From Flavobacteriales bacterium (GTDB taxonomy: Bacteria > Bacteroidota > Bacteroidia > Flavobacteriales_G > Salibacteraceae), in contig JABMOM010000020.1 in assembly GCA_013204105.1 (NCBI GenBank), forward strand, positions 124,001 through 188,000: a stretch of 64,000 bases of DNA, in the 5' to 3' direction. This document shows, in pieces, positions 16,631 to 25,374 of the stretch. The notes under the pieces were generated by a model that worked only from the letters and a program-made list of their open reading frames with translations, was not told the DNA's origin and made no database searches. Within the stretch, counting starts at the first letter, position 1. The number at the start of each line of letters is the position of its first letter. Made by a program: the position numbers and the translations under genes.

Positions 16631-17677
16631 ATGCACGACCTTTCAGCAGTTTCCATTAAAAAGATCGCCATCCACAAAGTAGGCAACAAGGCCCACGAGG
16701 AAAAACTTGCGCTCAGTGAGGACCATTTACGATCACTGGCGGTAGAAGAAGAAGAAATCCTTCTTAGGTATTTCCTCAAATCATTTCAGCATGAGGAGTA
16801 CTGCACTTTCACCCATCATACCGACTTGGAATTGAATGAGGCATACAGCTTTATCAACGAACTCTACTTCACATCTATAAACTTCATGGAGGCATCACAA
16901 CGGCTTGCTAAGCATTTGTATGCGCACTCGATTCATCCCAAGGTCAAGGGAGGTGAGTTTTACGCCGTTTACTTTGAGGGTGCGGTCATCGACGGAGAAG
17001 AGGTGGATGCGCTGGGCTTGTTCAAGAGCGAACAGAAAAGCATGTTCATGAACATCCAGCCTAAATCTTCCAATTTCGACCTGTCCTTTGAGAAAGGAAT
17101 CGACATCAAGAAATTAGACAAGGGATGCATTGTGTTCAATACCAAAGGGGCAGAAGGCTATCGCGTATTGATCCACGATGCCGTCAGCAAGGGGGACGAA
17201 GCCGCCTACTGGAAAGACGATTTCTTAGGGGTGGAAGTCATGAGTACCGAATTCACAAAGACACGCGACTACATGGAGTTAACGCGCTCCTTTGTCATGG
17301 AAGAAATGCCCCAAGCTTTTGACGTGGATCGAACGATGCAAATTCAAATGATGAATCGGTCTTCAGGATATTTCACGGAGAACGACGCGATTGATACCGA
17401 AGAATTTACGCAAACTGTGCTAGAACAACCGGAGGTTATCCAGACGTTCACGGCCTACAAGGAGCGTTACGCATCGGAAAACAACATTGAGATAGAAGAC
17501 CACTTCGATAGCTCAAAGAGCGCTGTGAAGCAAGGAAAGAAGTTCTTCAAGAGTGTTCTAAAGCTGGACAAGAACTTCCATATCTACGTGCACGGTAGTC
17601 CGGATAACATTGAACAAGGCTACGACGCCGAGAAAGGAATGAAGTTTTATAAGGTCTTCTACAACGAGGAAAAGTGA
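16631..17677 (+). CDS. Nucleoid-associated protein, NdpA/YejK family
   Basis: This 348-residue cytoplasmic protein matches the 37-kDa nucleoid-associated family. The start SIKKIAIHKVGNKAHEEKL, the middle VDALGLFKSEQKSMFM and the ending FHIYVHGSPDNIEQGYDAEKGMKFYKVFYN are typical of the Bacteroidota branch. Family members bind the nucleoid; the exact role is not known. It stands alone with its own promoter. Its stop codon falls in a perfect inverted repeat (17668-17690). Confidence 0.88.
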   Translation: MHDLSAVSIKKIAIHKVGNKAHEEKLALSEDHLRSLAVEEEEILLRYFLKSFQHEEYCTFTHHTDLELNEAYSFINELYFTSINFMEASQRLAKHLYAHSIHPKVKGGEFYAVYFEGAVIDGEEVDALGLFKSEQKSMFMNIQPKSSNFDLSFEKGIDIKKLDKGCIVFNTKGAEGYRVLIHDAVSKGDEAAYWKDDFLGVEVMSTEFTKTRDYMELTRSFVMEEMPQAFDVDRTMQIQMMNRSSGYFTENDAIDTEEFTQTVLEQPEVIQTFTAYKERYASENNIEIEDHFDSSKSAVKQGKKFFKSVLKLDKNFHIYVHGSPDNIEQGYDAEKGMKFYKVFYNEEK

Positions 17678-17690
17678 TCTCAACTTTTCC
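17668..17690 (+). terminator. Inverted repeat, possible weak terminator between convergent genes
   Basis: GGAAAAGT (17668-17675) and ACTTTTCC (17683-17690) are perfect complements with a 7-nt loop. They overlap the stop codon of the nucleoid-associated protein gene. No long T run follows, so efficiency is doubtful. Confidence 0.35.
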
Positions 17691-17719
17691 TTGCATACGA
17701 CAGCACCAAATCGCCTGTC

Positions 17720-18697
17720 TTACCAGCCCAACAAGTATGCAAAGATCAAAGGTGCAACAATGGTAGCATCGCTCTCCACGATGTACTTAGGCGTGTCGAT
17801 GTCCAACTTCCCCCAAGTAATTTTTTCGTTCGGAACGGCGCCTGAGTAAGAACCATAGCTGGTTGTTGAATCACTGATCTGACAGAAGTAGCTCCAAAAG
17901 GGAATGTCGTGCATCTCCATGTCTTGGTATAGCATAGGTACAACGCAGATGGGGAAGTCCCCCGCGATACCCCCACCAATTTGGAAGAATCCAATACCCT
18001 CGGTGCCTGCATTCTTGCTGTAGTAGTCTGCCAACCACATCATGTATTCAATGCCTGACTTCATGGTAGACGCTTTCAACTCTCCCTTGATGCAGTAGGA
18101 TGCGAAGATGTTGCCCATGGTGCTGTCTTCCCATCCGGGAACGACGATTGGAATGTTCTTTTCTGCAGCAGCGAGCATCCAGCTATTTTCTGGTGGAATC
18201 TCATAGTACTGCTCTAATACACCGCTCTTTATCATCTTGTACATGAACTCATGCGGGAAGTAACGTTCGCCGTTTTCTTCGGCCTCTTTCCAAATCTTGA
18301 ACACGTGTTGCTGCAGTCTTCGGAATGCTTCTTCTTCTGGAATACAAGTATCCGTAACGCGGTTCAGGCCGCGTTCTAGCAAGGCCCATTCTTGCTTAGG
18401 CGTGAGGTCGCGGTAGTGAGGTACACGCTCGTAATGACTGTGTGCCACCAAATTCATCAAATCTTCTTCGAGGTTGGCTCCGGTGCATGAAATCAAGTGC
18501 ACCTTGTCTTGGCGGATCATTTCTGCGAACGATCTCCCCAGCTCGGCAGTGCTCATGGCGCCGGCAAGGCTTACCAACATCTTCTTCCCGTCGTTTAGGT
18601 GTTTTTCGTAGCCTTTTGCCGCGTCAACTAAGGCTGCCGCGTTAAAGTGCTTGTAGTGATTCTCAATGAATCCACTGATGGGTCCCTTGTTGCTCAT
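17720..18697 (-). CDS. Deoxyhypusine synthase-like protein, probable homospermidine or spermidine-forming enzyme
   Basis: This 325-residue protein belongs to the NAD-dependent deoxyhypusine synthase family. The catalytic lysine is kept at about Lys297 in the ITWGKLD motif (WGK in the eukaryotic enzyme), and the NAD-fold strands LVSLAGAMS and HLISCTGANLEED are clear. Bacteria lack eIF5A, so bacterial homologues transfer an aminobutyl group to a free polyamine instead. It is the third gene of an operon with arginine decarboxylase and agmatinase (each pair overlaps by 4 bp), which would supply putrescine. Homospermidine synthesis from putrescine is therefore the best inference; sym-homospermidine is a common polyamine of Flavobacteriia. 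The exact acceptor is not visible in the sequence. Confidence 0.85.
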   Translation of the reverse strand: MSNKGPISGFIENHYKHFNAAALVDAAKGYEKHLNDGKKMLVSLAGAMSTAELGRSFAEMIRQDKVHLISCTGANLEEDLMNLVAHSHYERVPHYRDLTPKQEWALLERGLNRVTDTCIPEEEAFRRLQQHVFKIWKEAEENGERYFPHEFMYKMIKSGVLEQYYEIPPENSWMLAAAEKNIPIVVPGWEDSTMGNIFASYCIKGELKASTMKSGIEYMMWLADYYSKNAGTEGIGFFQIGGGIAGDFPICVVPMLYQDMEMHDIPFWSYFCQISDSTTSYGSYSGAVPNEKITWGKLDIDTPKYIVESDATIVAPLIFAYLLGW

Positions 18698-19542
18698 GTA
18701 TTCAAGAATTTATAGCTCAGCATTTTATAATACAATTTAGCCGCTAAGAATTGGGGTGCCTTGAAGCCATCTATCGGCGCCAATTCTACGATGTCAAAGC
18801 CAACGACGTTCTTTTGGTCAAAGACTTTTCGCAGGTATCGGATCATGGTGTTCCAGTCCATACCTCCTGGTTCTGGTGTACCAGTGGATGGCATGATGGA
18901 ACCATCGAAGACATCCAAATCAATCGTTATGTAGACATCGTCGGTCATTTGTGCGATGGATGCATCCATCCAATCGGTTTGACTGTACATGTCTTCTGCG
19001 AAATAGACCTTCGTGCGGTCCATGTGGTCCTCTTCTTCGATGTCCATGCTGCGTATGCCGACTTGGAGGAGGTTGGTGTGCTTGCTGGCATCATACAAAG
19101 CGCAGGCATGATTGTAGGGAGTGCCGTGGTAATGAGGGCGTAGGTCTGCATGGGCGTCTAGCTGCAGCACAGATAAGTTTTCATGCTTCTCGTAAAAGGC
19201 TTTGATGATGCCAATACTGACACTGTGCTCCCCGCCAAAGAAGGTCAGGAACTTACCGGAGTGCAGCAATTCCTTGGTCTTCTCGTACACAGCATGAAAC
19301 ATCGCTTCTGCTGAGTCATCTTCTGTGATGGCTGGAAGGATGTGCACGCCTTTGTGATAGACTTCGCTGCGCGTTTCGATGTCGTACAGCTCCATGTTCT
19401 CAGAAGCGTCTAGAAAGGCCTCAAAGCCTCTGTCGGCACCCTTGCCCCATGTACTCGTGCCATCATAAGTAATCGATTGCAACAAGATGGCTGCGTTGTC
19501 TAATGTGCAGAGTTCTTCTGCGATACCTGCATAGTTGTTCAT
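18694..19542 (-). CDS. speB: Agmatinase
   Basis: This 282-residue enzyme of the ureohydrolase family hydrolyses agmatine to putrescine and urea. The two-manganese site motifs are present: GGEH (His106), LDAHADLR (Asp129, His131, Asp133) and DLDVFDGSIMP, followed by the substrate-loop GTPEPGGM. It overlaps the upstream decarboxylase gene and the downstream deoxyhypusine synthase-like gene by 4 bp each, so the three proteins should be made from one message. Arginase or guanidinobutyrase activity cannot be excluded on motifs alone, but the partner genes support agmatine as substrate. Confidence 0.92.
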   Translation of the reverse strand: MNNYAGIAEELCTLDNAAILLQSITYDGTSTWGKGADRGFEAFLDASENMELYDIETRSEVYHKGVHILPAITEDDSAEAMFHAVYEKTKELLHSGKFLTFFGGEHSVSIGIIKAFYEKHENLSVLQLDAHADLRPHYHGTPYNHACALYDASKHTNLLQVGIRSMDIEEEDHMDRTKVYFAEDMYSQTDWMDASIAQMTDDVYITIDLDVFDGSIMPSTGTPEPGGMDWNTMIRYLRKVFDQKNVVGFDIVELAPIDGFKAPQFLAAKLYYKMLSYKFLNT

Positions 19543-20966
19543 ACGTTGTCTTGAGAATAGCCCAACAGCCTGAACATTTCGTCGGCAGATTGCTCGTTGC
19601 GATAAACGTAGTCAATGATGTTGCCTTTGTCATCTCGATCGATGATGACATGTTTGGGTGACGGGATGAGGCAATGCTTTATGCCACCGTAGCCACTAAT
19701 CGCGTCCTGATAGGCTCCCGTGTGGAAGAAGCCCAAGTAAAGGGGTTCAGGATCATCCTCGGGATAAGTGGGAAGCAAAACCTCTTGGTTAAAGTCTTCG
19801 GAGTTGTAGTAATCGGAATGGTCACAGCTGATACCTCCTATGTTGGCCCTACGGTATTCGTTGTTCCATTTATTGATCGGGAGCAAAATGAACTTCTCGT
19901 GGATGGACCAGGCGTCGGGAATGGTATTCATCAAACTATTGTTAATGATGTACCAGCTCTCTGTATCGTTCTGCAGTTTCTGCTCGAGCACCTTGAAGAT
20001 GATCGCGCCACTTTCTCCGACGGTGTATTTTCCAAATTCCGTGAAGATGTGTGGCTCGCGCACTTTCTCCGCATCGCAAGTCTCCTTAATGTTCTTTACA
20101 ATTTCATTGATGATGTAATTGTAGTCGTATTCAAAACCTAAATTATTACGGATCGGAAAGCCACCTCCAAGGTTAAACGAATCCAGGTTCTTGCAATCCT
20201 TCTTTAGGTCGATGTACAACTTCAGAGCCTTCTGAAACTCCCCCCAGTAGTACAAACTATCCTTGATCCCAGAATCGACGAAGAAATGTAACATCTTGAA
20301 TTCAACGTGATCGTTGTCCTTGATGTGCGTATTGTAGAAGTCGATCATGTCCGCTGGACGAATGCCAAGCCTGGAAGTGTAGTAAGCGCTCTGGGGTTCC
20401 TCGTTGATCGCCATGCGCATACCAATCTTGATTCGCGGCTTCAATCCAAGTTGCTTCGCTATGTTCACCAATCGCTCGAGTTCTGATTTGCTATCGAGTA
20501 CTACCAAAACGTTCTTGAATCCACCCGCCATGAGACCCACGATCTTGGTGAGGTATTCCTCGGTTTTGTATCCATTGTTGACGATGATCCTGTCCTTATC
20601 GATCTTACCCTCCGCGAGCAAATTTAAAATGAGGTCAATGTCGAATGCCGATGAGGTCTCCAAGTGCACATTGTGCTTGAGCGCCTCTGAGATCACATGA
20701 GAAAAGTGGTTGCACTTTGTGCAATAGCAATAATGGTAATCCCCTCGGTAGCCGTGCTTTTTGATGGCCCGGTTAAAAAGGTTCCGCGCCTTCTTGATTT
20801 GGTCACCGATCTTCGGTAGGTAAATGAAGCGAAAAGGTGTGCCATACTTCTCTATCAAATGTTTCAAGGAAATGCCATGAAAGGTCAAGGAGTCGTCTCT
20901 GAGGTCGAAGCCTTCCTGTGGGAAGTAGTAGCTCTGGTCGATTAGGTTGAAATAGGTGTTCTTCAT
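19539..20966 (-). CDS. speA: Biosynthetic arginine decarboxylase, PLP fold III, short form
   Basis: This 475-residue PLP enzyme has the alanine-racemase-type barrel plus a C-terminal beta domain. The PLP lysine lies in YCYCTKCN (about Lys84), the barrel shows FNLGGGFPIRNNLG, and the phosphate and substrate region is around EFGKYTVGESG. It is shorter than the 630-residue SpeA of E. coli. It is the first gene of a three-gene operon whose next product is agmatinase, which points to arginine as the substrate rather than ornithine, lysine or diaminopimelate. The 310 bp upstream hold no clear promoter match; a region resembling TGAAATTCG lies just before the start on the minus strand. Confidence 0.88.
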   Translation of the reverse strand: MKNTYFNLIDQSYYFPQEGFDLRDDSLTFHGISLKHLIEKYGTPFRFIYLPKIGDQIKKARNLFNRAIKKHGYRGDYHYCYCTKCNHFSHVISEALKHNVHLETSSAFDIDLILNLLAEGKIDKDRIIVNNGYKTEEYLTKIVGLMAGGFKNVLVVLDSKSELERLVNIAKQLGLKPRIKIGMRMAINEEPQSAYYTSRLGIRPADMIDFYNTHIKDNDHVEFKMLHFFVDSGIKDSLYYWGEFQKALKLYIDLKKDCKNLDSFNLGGGFPIRNNLGFEYDYNYIINEIVKNIKETCDAEKVREPHIFTEFGKYTVGESGAIIFKVLEQKLQNDTESWYIINNSLMNTIPDAWSIHEKFILLPINKWNNEYRRANIGGISCDHSDYYNSEDFNQEVLLPTYPEDDPEPLYLGFFHTGAYQDAISGYGGIKHCLIPSPKHVIIDRDDKGNIIDYVYRNEQSADEMFRLLGYSQDNV

Positions 20967-21276
20967 GGACGCTTTGCGCGAATTTCAATTTTACTAGGGC
21001 GAACGAAGTTAACGGAACTGGCTTGGTTATCAATGAAAAAACTAAGCGGCGCCGGTTCGTATAATCATTTGTTTCTAAGCAAGTTAAATAAGGGCCGACG
21101 AAAAATCTTTAGACTTAAAATGCGTGATTGTCTATCCAAGATGTTCAAATGCACTACGAGTAGGGGTGGAAGCCATTTGGATTACATGATTCCATCGACC
21201 TGGTCAAGTTTGATGCAGGTATAAAATAAATAGGATGCCTTCACCTTTGGTGCCATCTTACCTGCATCTTCGCGCT
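20967..21276. other. Intergenic region between divergent speA and ABC-F genes
   Basis: These 310 bp must hold the control region of the polyamine operon. A 63-codon frame on the plus strand (21033-21224) has no recognisable product and I do not call it. I see no terminator, RNA gene or repeat. The right end holds a promoter-like CATCTTCG (21265-21272). Confidence 0.5.
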
Positions 21277-23154
21277 GTGAATTACCTATCAGTAGACCGT
21301 CTGGCAAAGCATCTGGGAGAACGTACCTTGTTTGAGGACATAAGCTTTGGTTTGGCCAAAGGAGATAAGGTTGCGTTGATTGCGAACAACGGTACCGGAA
21401 AGACTTCGTTGCTCAACATACTCGCAGGACAAGATGTGCCTGACGAAGGGGAATACAACTTCAGAAATGGCATTCGCGTGGCTTATTTAGAGCAGCAGCC
21501 AACACTGGACGAAGATCAAACGATCGAGGCCTATATCACCTCAGCGAACTCAGAGACCTTGATGCTCATCGAGGAATACAACGATAAACTAGCCAAATCC
21601 GCTGAAGGAGACGAAGGAGCGCTGAGGGAATTGGAAGAAGTACAGCAGCGAATGGACGCGCGAAAGGCATGGGATCATGATCGTCAGTTGCGCGCCATGC
21701 TCTCGCGATTTGGCGTTACAGATCTTCAAAAGCAAATCGCCGAATTGAGTGGAGGTCAAAAGAAGCGACTGGCGCTTGCGTTAACCCTCTTGGATCAGCC
21801 AGACCTGCTCATTTTGGATGAGCCTACCAACCACCTAGACATTGAGATGGTGGAATGGCTGGAGGACTTTCTTGGTCAATCGAACCTGACCTTGCTTATG
21901 GTTACCCACGACCGGTATTTCTTGGATCGTGTGTGCAATGTGATTTTAGAAATGCACCGAGGCAAGTTGTACAAGCACAACGGCAATTACAGCTATTTTC
22001 TTCAGAAACGCGCCGAGCGTGAAGAGGTGCTGCAAACCGAGATCGATAAGGCGGGGAAGCTCATGAAACGTGAGCTTGAATGGGTCCGGCGTCAACCAAA
22101 GGCTAGGACCACCAAAAGCAAAGCGAGATTGGACGCATACGACCATATCGAAGCCAAGGCAAAAAGTGGAGTGAAAGAGCAAGATTTGATCCTAGATGTA
22201 AAGATGTCGCGCGTCGGGGGTAAGATCCTCGAGTTGAAAAAGGTATACAATAGCTATGATGATATCGCTTTGATCTCGGGGTTTGATTACACCTTCAAGC
22301 GAGGAGAGCGAATTGGCATTATTGGAAAAAACGGGGTGGGGAAGAGCACCTTTCTCAACATCATTACCCAACAGCTGCAACCAGATTCAGGTAAGGTGAA
22401 TGTGGGAGATACGATAGTCTATGGCTACTACACCCAAGGAGGACTAAAGGTCAAAGAAGATAAACGCGTCATCGAGGTACTTAAAGACATCGCCGACGTC
22501 ATTCAATTAGCGGATGGCTCGAAATTGACGGCTTCTGCATTTCTGCAATACTTTCTGTTTCCGCCCGAAATGCAGTATACACAGGTCTCCAAGCTCAGTG
22601 GGGGAGAACGTCGGAGATTGCACCTGATGACGGTGCTCATGAAGAATCCAAATTTCCTCATATTGGATGAACCAACCAACGACCTGGACCTCCTTACCTT
22701 AACACGTCTTGAGGAATTTCTCGAGAATTTCGGAGGCTGTTTGTTGATCGTGTCCCACGACCGTTATTTCCTTGACAAGCTCGTAGATCACCTATTCATA
22801 TTCGAGGGAGAAGGCATTATCCGTGATTTTTGGGGATCCTACGCTAAGTTCAGAGCAGAAAAAAAGGAAAAGGAACGACAAGCAAGCTCCTCCAAGACGA
22901 AGCAAGCCATTGCCCCACCTCCTGTCAAGAGCGCAACCAAGAAGCGATTGAGCTTCAAGGATAAATACGAGTTGGAACAAATCGAAAAGGAACTGCCTGA
23001 ATTGGAAAAGCGAAAGGCTGCTTTGGAGGAATCGCTATCGAGTGGAACCTTGGATCACGCCCTGATCGAGAGCGTTTCGGTGGAACTACATGAACTGAGC
23101 GAACGTGCCGACGCTTTGACCATGCGCTGGATCGAGTTGGACGATATGGCTTAA
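21277..23154 (+). CDS. ABC-F family ATPase, Uup-like
   Basis: This 625-residue soluble protein has two ABC domains and no membrane segment. Domain 1 has Walker A NNGTGKTS, signature LSGGQKKR and Walker B ILDEPTNHLD. The linker contains the Lys/Arg-rich P-site tether (RRQPKARTTKSKARLDAY). Domain 2 has GKNGVGKST, LSGGERRR and ILDEPTNDLD. A C-terminal coiled coil (about the last 80 residues) is as in Uup. ABC-F proteins act on the ribosome. The frame opens at 21235, but I choose GTG 21277: it gives MNYLSVDRLAK, where relatives begin, and lies 4 nt after CATCTTCG. Confidence 0.93.
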   Translation: MNYLSVDRLAKHLGERTLFEDISFGLAKGDKVALIANNGTGKTSLLNILAGQDVPDEGEYNFRNGIRVAYLEQQPTLDEDQTIEAYITSANSETLMLIEEYNDKLAKSAEGDEGALRELEEVQQRMDARKAWDHDRQLRAMLSRFGVTDLQKQIAELSGGQKKRLALALTLLDQPDLLILDEPTNHLDIEMVEWLEDFLGQSNLTLLMVTHDRYFLDRVCNVILEMHRGKLYKHNGNYSYFLQKRAEREEVLQTEIDKAGKLMKRELEWVRRQPKARTTKSKARLDAYDHIEAKAKSGVKEQDLILDVKMSRVGGKILELKKVYNSYDDIALISGFDYTFKRGERIGIIGKNGVGKSTFLNIITQQLQPDSGKVNVGDTIVYGYYTQGGLKVKEDKRVIEVLKDIADVIQLADGSKLTASAFLQYFLFPPEMQYTQVSKLSGGERRRLHLMTVLMKNPNFLILDEPTNDLDLLTLTRLEEFLENFGGCLLIVSHDRYFLDKLVDHLFIFEGEGIIRDFWGSYAKFRAEKKEKERQASSSKTKQAIAPPPVKSATKKRLSFKDKYELEQIEKELPELEKRKAALEESLSSGTLDHALIESVSVELHELSERADALTMRWIELDDMA

Positions 23155-23284
23155 GCGTCTGTGCTTTACCGTTATTTTACCAATACGGCTCAAATTAATT
23201 TAACATCCTGTTTACAAGTAAATTATATGTTGACAACTCATATGTTAAATCCTTGTTTTTCGTTGGTGTTGGTTAGCGAGTTTC

Positions 23285-23292
23285 TAACTTTG
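23285..23292 (+). promoter_or_regulatory. Promoter -7 element TAACTTTG with upstream TTG, for a candidate small RNA
   Basis: This is a perfect TAnnTTTG match. A TTG at 23263-23265 lies 19 nt upstream, at the spacing expected for the Bacteroidota -33 element. Transcription would start near 23297-23299, well before the next gene, whose own promoter is at 23420. Confidence 0.55.
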
Positions 23293-23297
23293 AGTCA

Positions 23298-23410
23298 CTT
23301 TCTGTTTCTTAACGGAATAATTTAATACGTGCCCATAAGCTTAAGAGGGGGTCGAGGCGATTGGTTCGATAGGGTTAGAATTATTCATTGCTTCGTGCCT
23401 CCTCTTTTTT
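23298..23410 (+). ncRNA. Candidate small RNA of about 112 nt with its own promoter and terminator
   Basis: The region contains no open frame. It begins just after a perfect promoter element. It ends in a hairpin whose arms AAGAGGGGGT (23343-23352) and GCCTCCTCTT (23397-23406) pair over 10 positions with two G-T pairs, followed by an unbroken T run to 23410. The 44-nt apical region holds further self-complementary stretches such as GAATTATTC. The promoter of the next gene starts 10 bp after the T run, so this looks like an independent unit and not a leader. I could not match it to SRP RNA, 6S RNA, tmRNA or RNase P RNA. A long-looped attenuator is the alternative. Confidence 0.5.
23343..23410 (+). 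terminator. Terminator-like hairpin closing the candidate small RNA
   Basis: This is a ten-pair stem (23343-23352 with 23397-23406) closing a 44-nt region, followed by T at 23407-23410, with the last two stem bases also T. Confidence 0.55.
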
Positions 23411-23419
23411 AACTTCTGC

Positions 23420-23427
23420 TACATTCG
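23420..23427 (+). promoter_or_regulatory. Promoter -7 element TACATTCG for the DUF6155 gene
   Basis: It matches TAnnTTYG; its last base is 5 nt before ATG 23433, so the message may be leaderless. It supports ATG 23433 over the in-frame TTG/ATG codons from 23388, which lie upstream of this element. Confidence 0.55.
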
Positions 23428-23432
23428 TCCGC

Positions 23433-23939
23433 ATGGGACTCCGCGACGTACGCAAAGAGCTGGAATCGCTCGAAAAGCAAGCCATCATACATCATTTACT
23501 GGAAGTTTATAAACGCTTTCCTAAGGTCAAGGAATACTTCGACTTCTTCGTAAACCCTGATGAACAGGCACTTTTGGAGGAATACAAACGACGCGTGCAC
23601 GAAGGGTTTTATCCCGCTCGTGGCAAGCGACTCAAGCTATACCGGTCAAGAAAGGCGGTCAACGACTTCAAGAAACTCGCCATCTCACCAGAAGCTGTGG
23701 GGGCGCTCCTGTTATACTTCACGCAAGTGGCGGTGATGTGCGGAAGGGAGCGACATGTGAAGACGGAGGCGTTCTATACCCGCATTGAAACTAGTTTTCG
23801 TGCTGCCTTAGAATATTTGGAAAAGAACAACTTGCTTCTTCCTTTTTCCATGGACGTGGAAGATCTCATCGGACGATGTGAGCCTTTTCCATGGAATTGT
23901 CACGTCCACATGGAAACAATCAGAAGCGATTTCTACTGA
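23433..23939 (+). CDS. DUF6155 family protein
   Basis: This 168-residue soluble helical protein has the DUF6155 pattern: a start like MGLRDVRKELESLEKQAI, then LLEVYKRFPKVKEYFDFFVNP and a basic KLYRSRKAVNDFKK segment. The family is small, widespread in Bacteroidota and of unknown function. The end has an unusual aromatic and His-rich tail (FPWNCHVHMETIRSDFY). It lies directly after a candidate small RNA and has its own promoter motif. Confidence 0.8.
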   Translation: MGLRDVRKELESLEKQAIIHHLLEVYKRFPKVKEYFDFFVNPDEQALLEEYKRRVHEGFYPARGKRLKLYRSRKAVNDFKKLAISPEAVGALLLYFTQVAVMCGRERHVKTEAFYTRIETSFRAALEYLEKNNLLLPFSMDVEDLIGRCEPFPWNCHVHMETIRSDFY

Positions 23940-23998
23940 ATCCTACCTTTCCATTGAATGAGATATTCTTTATTTCTTTGATACTACAATCGAATTCT

Positions 23999-25282
23999 AT
24001 GCGGCACATTTCTATTGTTCGACTTCCATTGCCTTTCTTGTTCATTAGCCTTCTCACTCTGAGTAGCTGCTTCGACAAAGGATGCATAGATCCAATGGCT
24101 TCCAACTATGATTCATTAGCAGATCGCGATGACGGAAATTGTAAATATGCCTTCGCTACCGATGAGACCAAAGATGCCTTCGCTGAGAATTATGCCTTGA
24201 TCGCTCACGCGATGTACCAAGATGCCTATGCTCAAAGCGAAGCAATGCGCGAGCTGATCCATTCTTTTGTTGCCAATCCGACCATTCCTGGTCTTCAAGC
24301 GTGCAAGGATGCGTGGGTGATTGCCCATATTCCGTACAGTCAAGCGGAGGTTCTTCAGTTTCCGGGCTCTCCGGTAAGGTCTTCTGGGGGTGTGGTGCTG
24401 CACGAGCGTATCAACGCATGGAATTTCACGCCAGCGCACATCGATTACGTAAAAGACAGTTTGGAGGCAGGAATCATCAATCAAGCGGCTAAGTATCCGC
24501 AAATAGATGCGGCCTTGCTGCAAGGACTAAACAATACGGTGGATGGCAAACGGATAACCCTCGGATACCACGTGATTGAATTCTTGCTTTGGGGAGAGGA
24601 CAAGGAAGCGGTGGACGAATTGAGTTCAGGTAAACGAAGCTTCAAAGACTATGATACCTCCGATACCAATGTCGTGCACGCGGCTAGGCGTGGGCAATAC
24701 CTCAGTCTGAGTGCGGATCAACTGTCCAACGATCTAGCTTCGCTGGTGAATGGATGGTCGCCGTTGGGTGGTAGTAACTACCTGAAGACCTTTCAAGCGT
24801 ATAGCGCGAAGAAGCAGACCCGTCTTGCGATCACTGGAATGGTCTTATTCGGACAGTATGAGCTCGCCCAAAACCGATTGTTGACTACGCTGACCGGGCT
24901 AAACCCTGAGCGAGAAGAATCTACCTTCAGCGACAATACACAGCGAGATGTCTTCTTTAACGTGCTAGGGTTAAACTCCCTATTCAGAGGTAGATACGGG
25001 ATGTCAGATAGTACGTATATTGAGGGGGCTTCCTTATACGATGTAATCGCCGAACAAGATTCTAGCTCTGCGAATCAATTGGATGTCCTCATGCGCAAAG
25101 TGATGAAAGCATCCAAGGAAGTGATGTCTCCTTACGATTATCAGGTGAGTTTGGAGCAAGCCGCTGGTCTAGGCCCGATCACGGACTTAACGGTATCACT
25201 TGAAGCCTTTGGTGAGCGCCTCACGGAGGTTGCGGCTGAGTTGAACATGGGCATTCAAAAGGATTTACCACTTCAGGATTAG
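23999..25282 (+). CDS. Imelysin-family (M75-like) lipoprotein
   Basis: This 427-residue protein has a lipoprotein signal (LTLSSCFDKG, lipid-modified Cys about residue 24). A short segment resembling the calcium-binding-like DPMASNYDSLADRDDGNC follows, then an imelysin domain. The key GxHxxE motif is GYHVIEFLLWGED (Gly189, His191, Glu194), and AWVIAHIPYSQAEVL is the usual first-helix motif. Imelysins are periplasmic or outer membrane proteins tied to iron acquisition, and protease activity is doubtful in many members. No iron transport genes are adjacent here. The frame opens at 23891, but ATG 23999 gives the lipoprotein signal. Confidence 0.88.
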   Translation: MRHISIVRLPLPFLFISLLTLSSCFDKGCIDPMASNYDSLADRDDGNCKYAFATDETKDAFAENYALIAHAMYQDAYAQSEAMRELIHSFVANPTIPGLQACKDAWVIAHIPYSQAEVLQFPGSPVRSSGGVVLHERINAWNFTPAHIDYVKDSLEAGIINQAAKYPQIDAALLQGLNNTVDGKRITLGYHVIEFLLWGEDKEAVDELSSGKRSFKDYDTSDTNVVHAARRGQYLSLSADQLSNDLASLVNGWSPLGGSNYLKTFQAYSAKKQTRLAITGMVLFGQYELAQNRLLTTLTGLNPEREESTFSDNTQRDVFFNVLGLNSLFRGRYGMSDSTYIEGASLYDVIAEQDSSSANQLDVLMRKVMKASKEVMSPYDYQVSLEQAAGLGPITDLTVSLEAFGERLTEVAAELNMGIQKDLPLQD

Positions 25283-25287
25283 AAACT

Positions 25288-25336
25288 AGAAGGACTGCAT
25301 TCTTCTCTTCGTATTTCACATCTAGTATGTCCTTCT
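25288..25336. other. Inverted repeat between convergent imelysin and ABC permease genes
   Basis: AGAAGGAC (25288-25295) and GTCCTTCT (25329-25336) are perfect complements 33 nt apart, in the 92-bp gap between convergent genes. It may act as a two-way terminator, but it lacks a clear T run. Confidence 0.35.
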
Positions 25337-25374
25337 GAACTATTCTAGCTACAATCACTTCCAGCCTTTTGGCC

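Noticed and set aside
21033-21224. A 63-codon plus-strand frame before the ABC-F gene
   Set aside because: It has an unlikely composition, no recognisable motif and no promoter match, and it lies in a probable control region. Not called.
23298-23410. Candidate small RNA as 4.5S (SRP) RNA
   Set aside because: The size fits, but the conserved apical tetraloop and GGAAG/AGCAG bulge motifs are missing.
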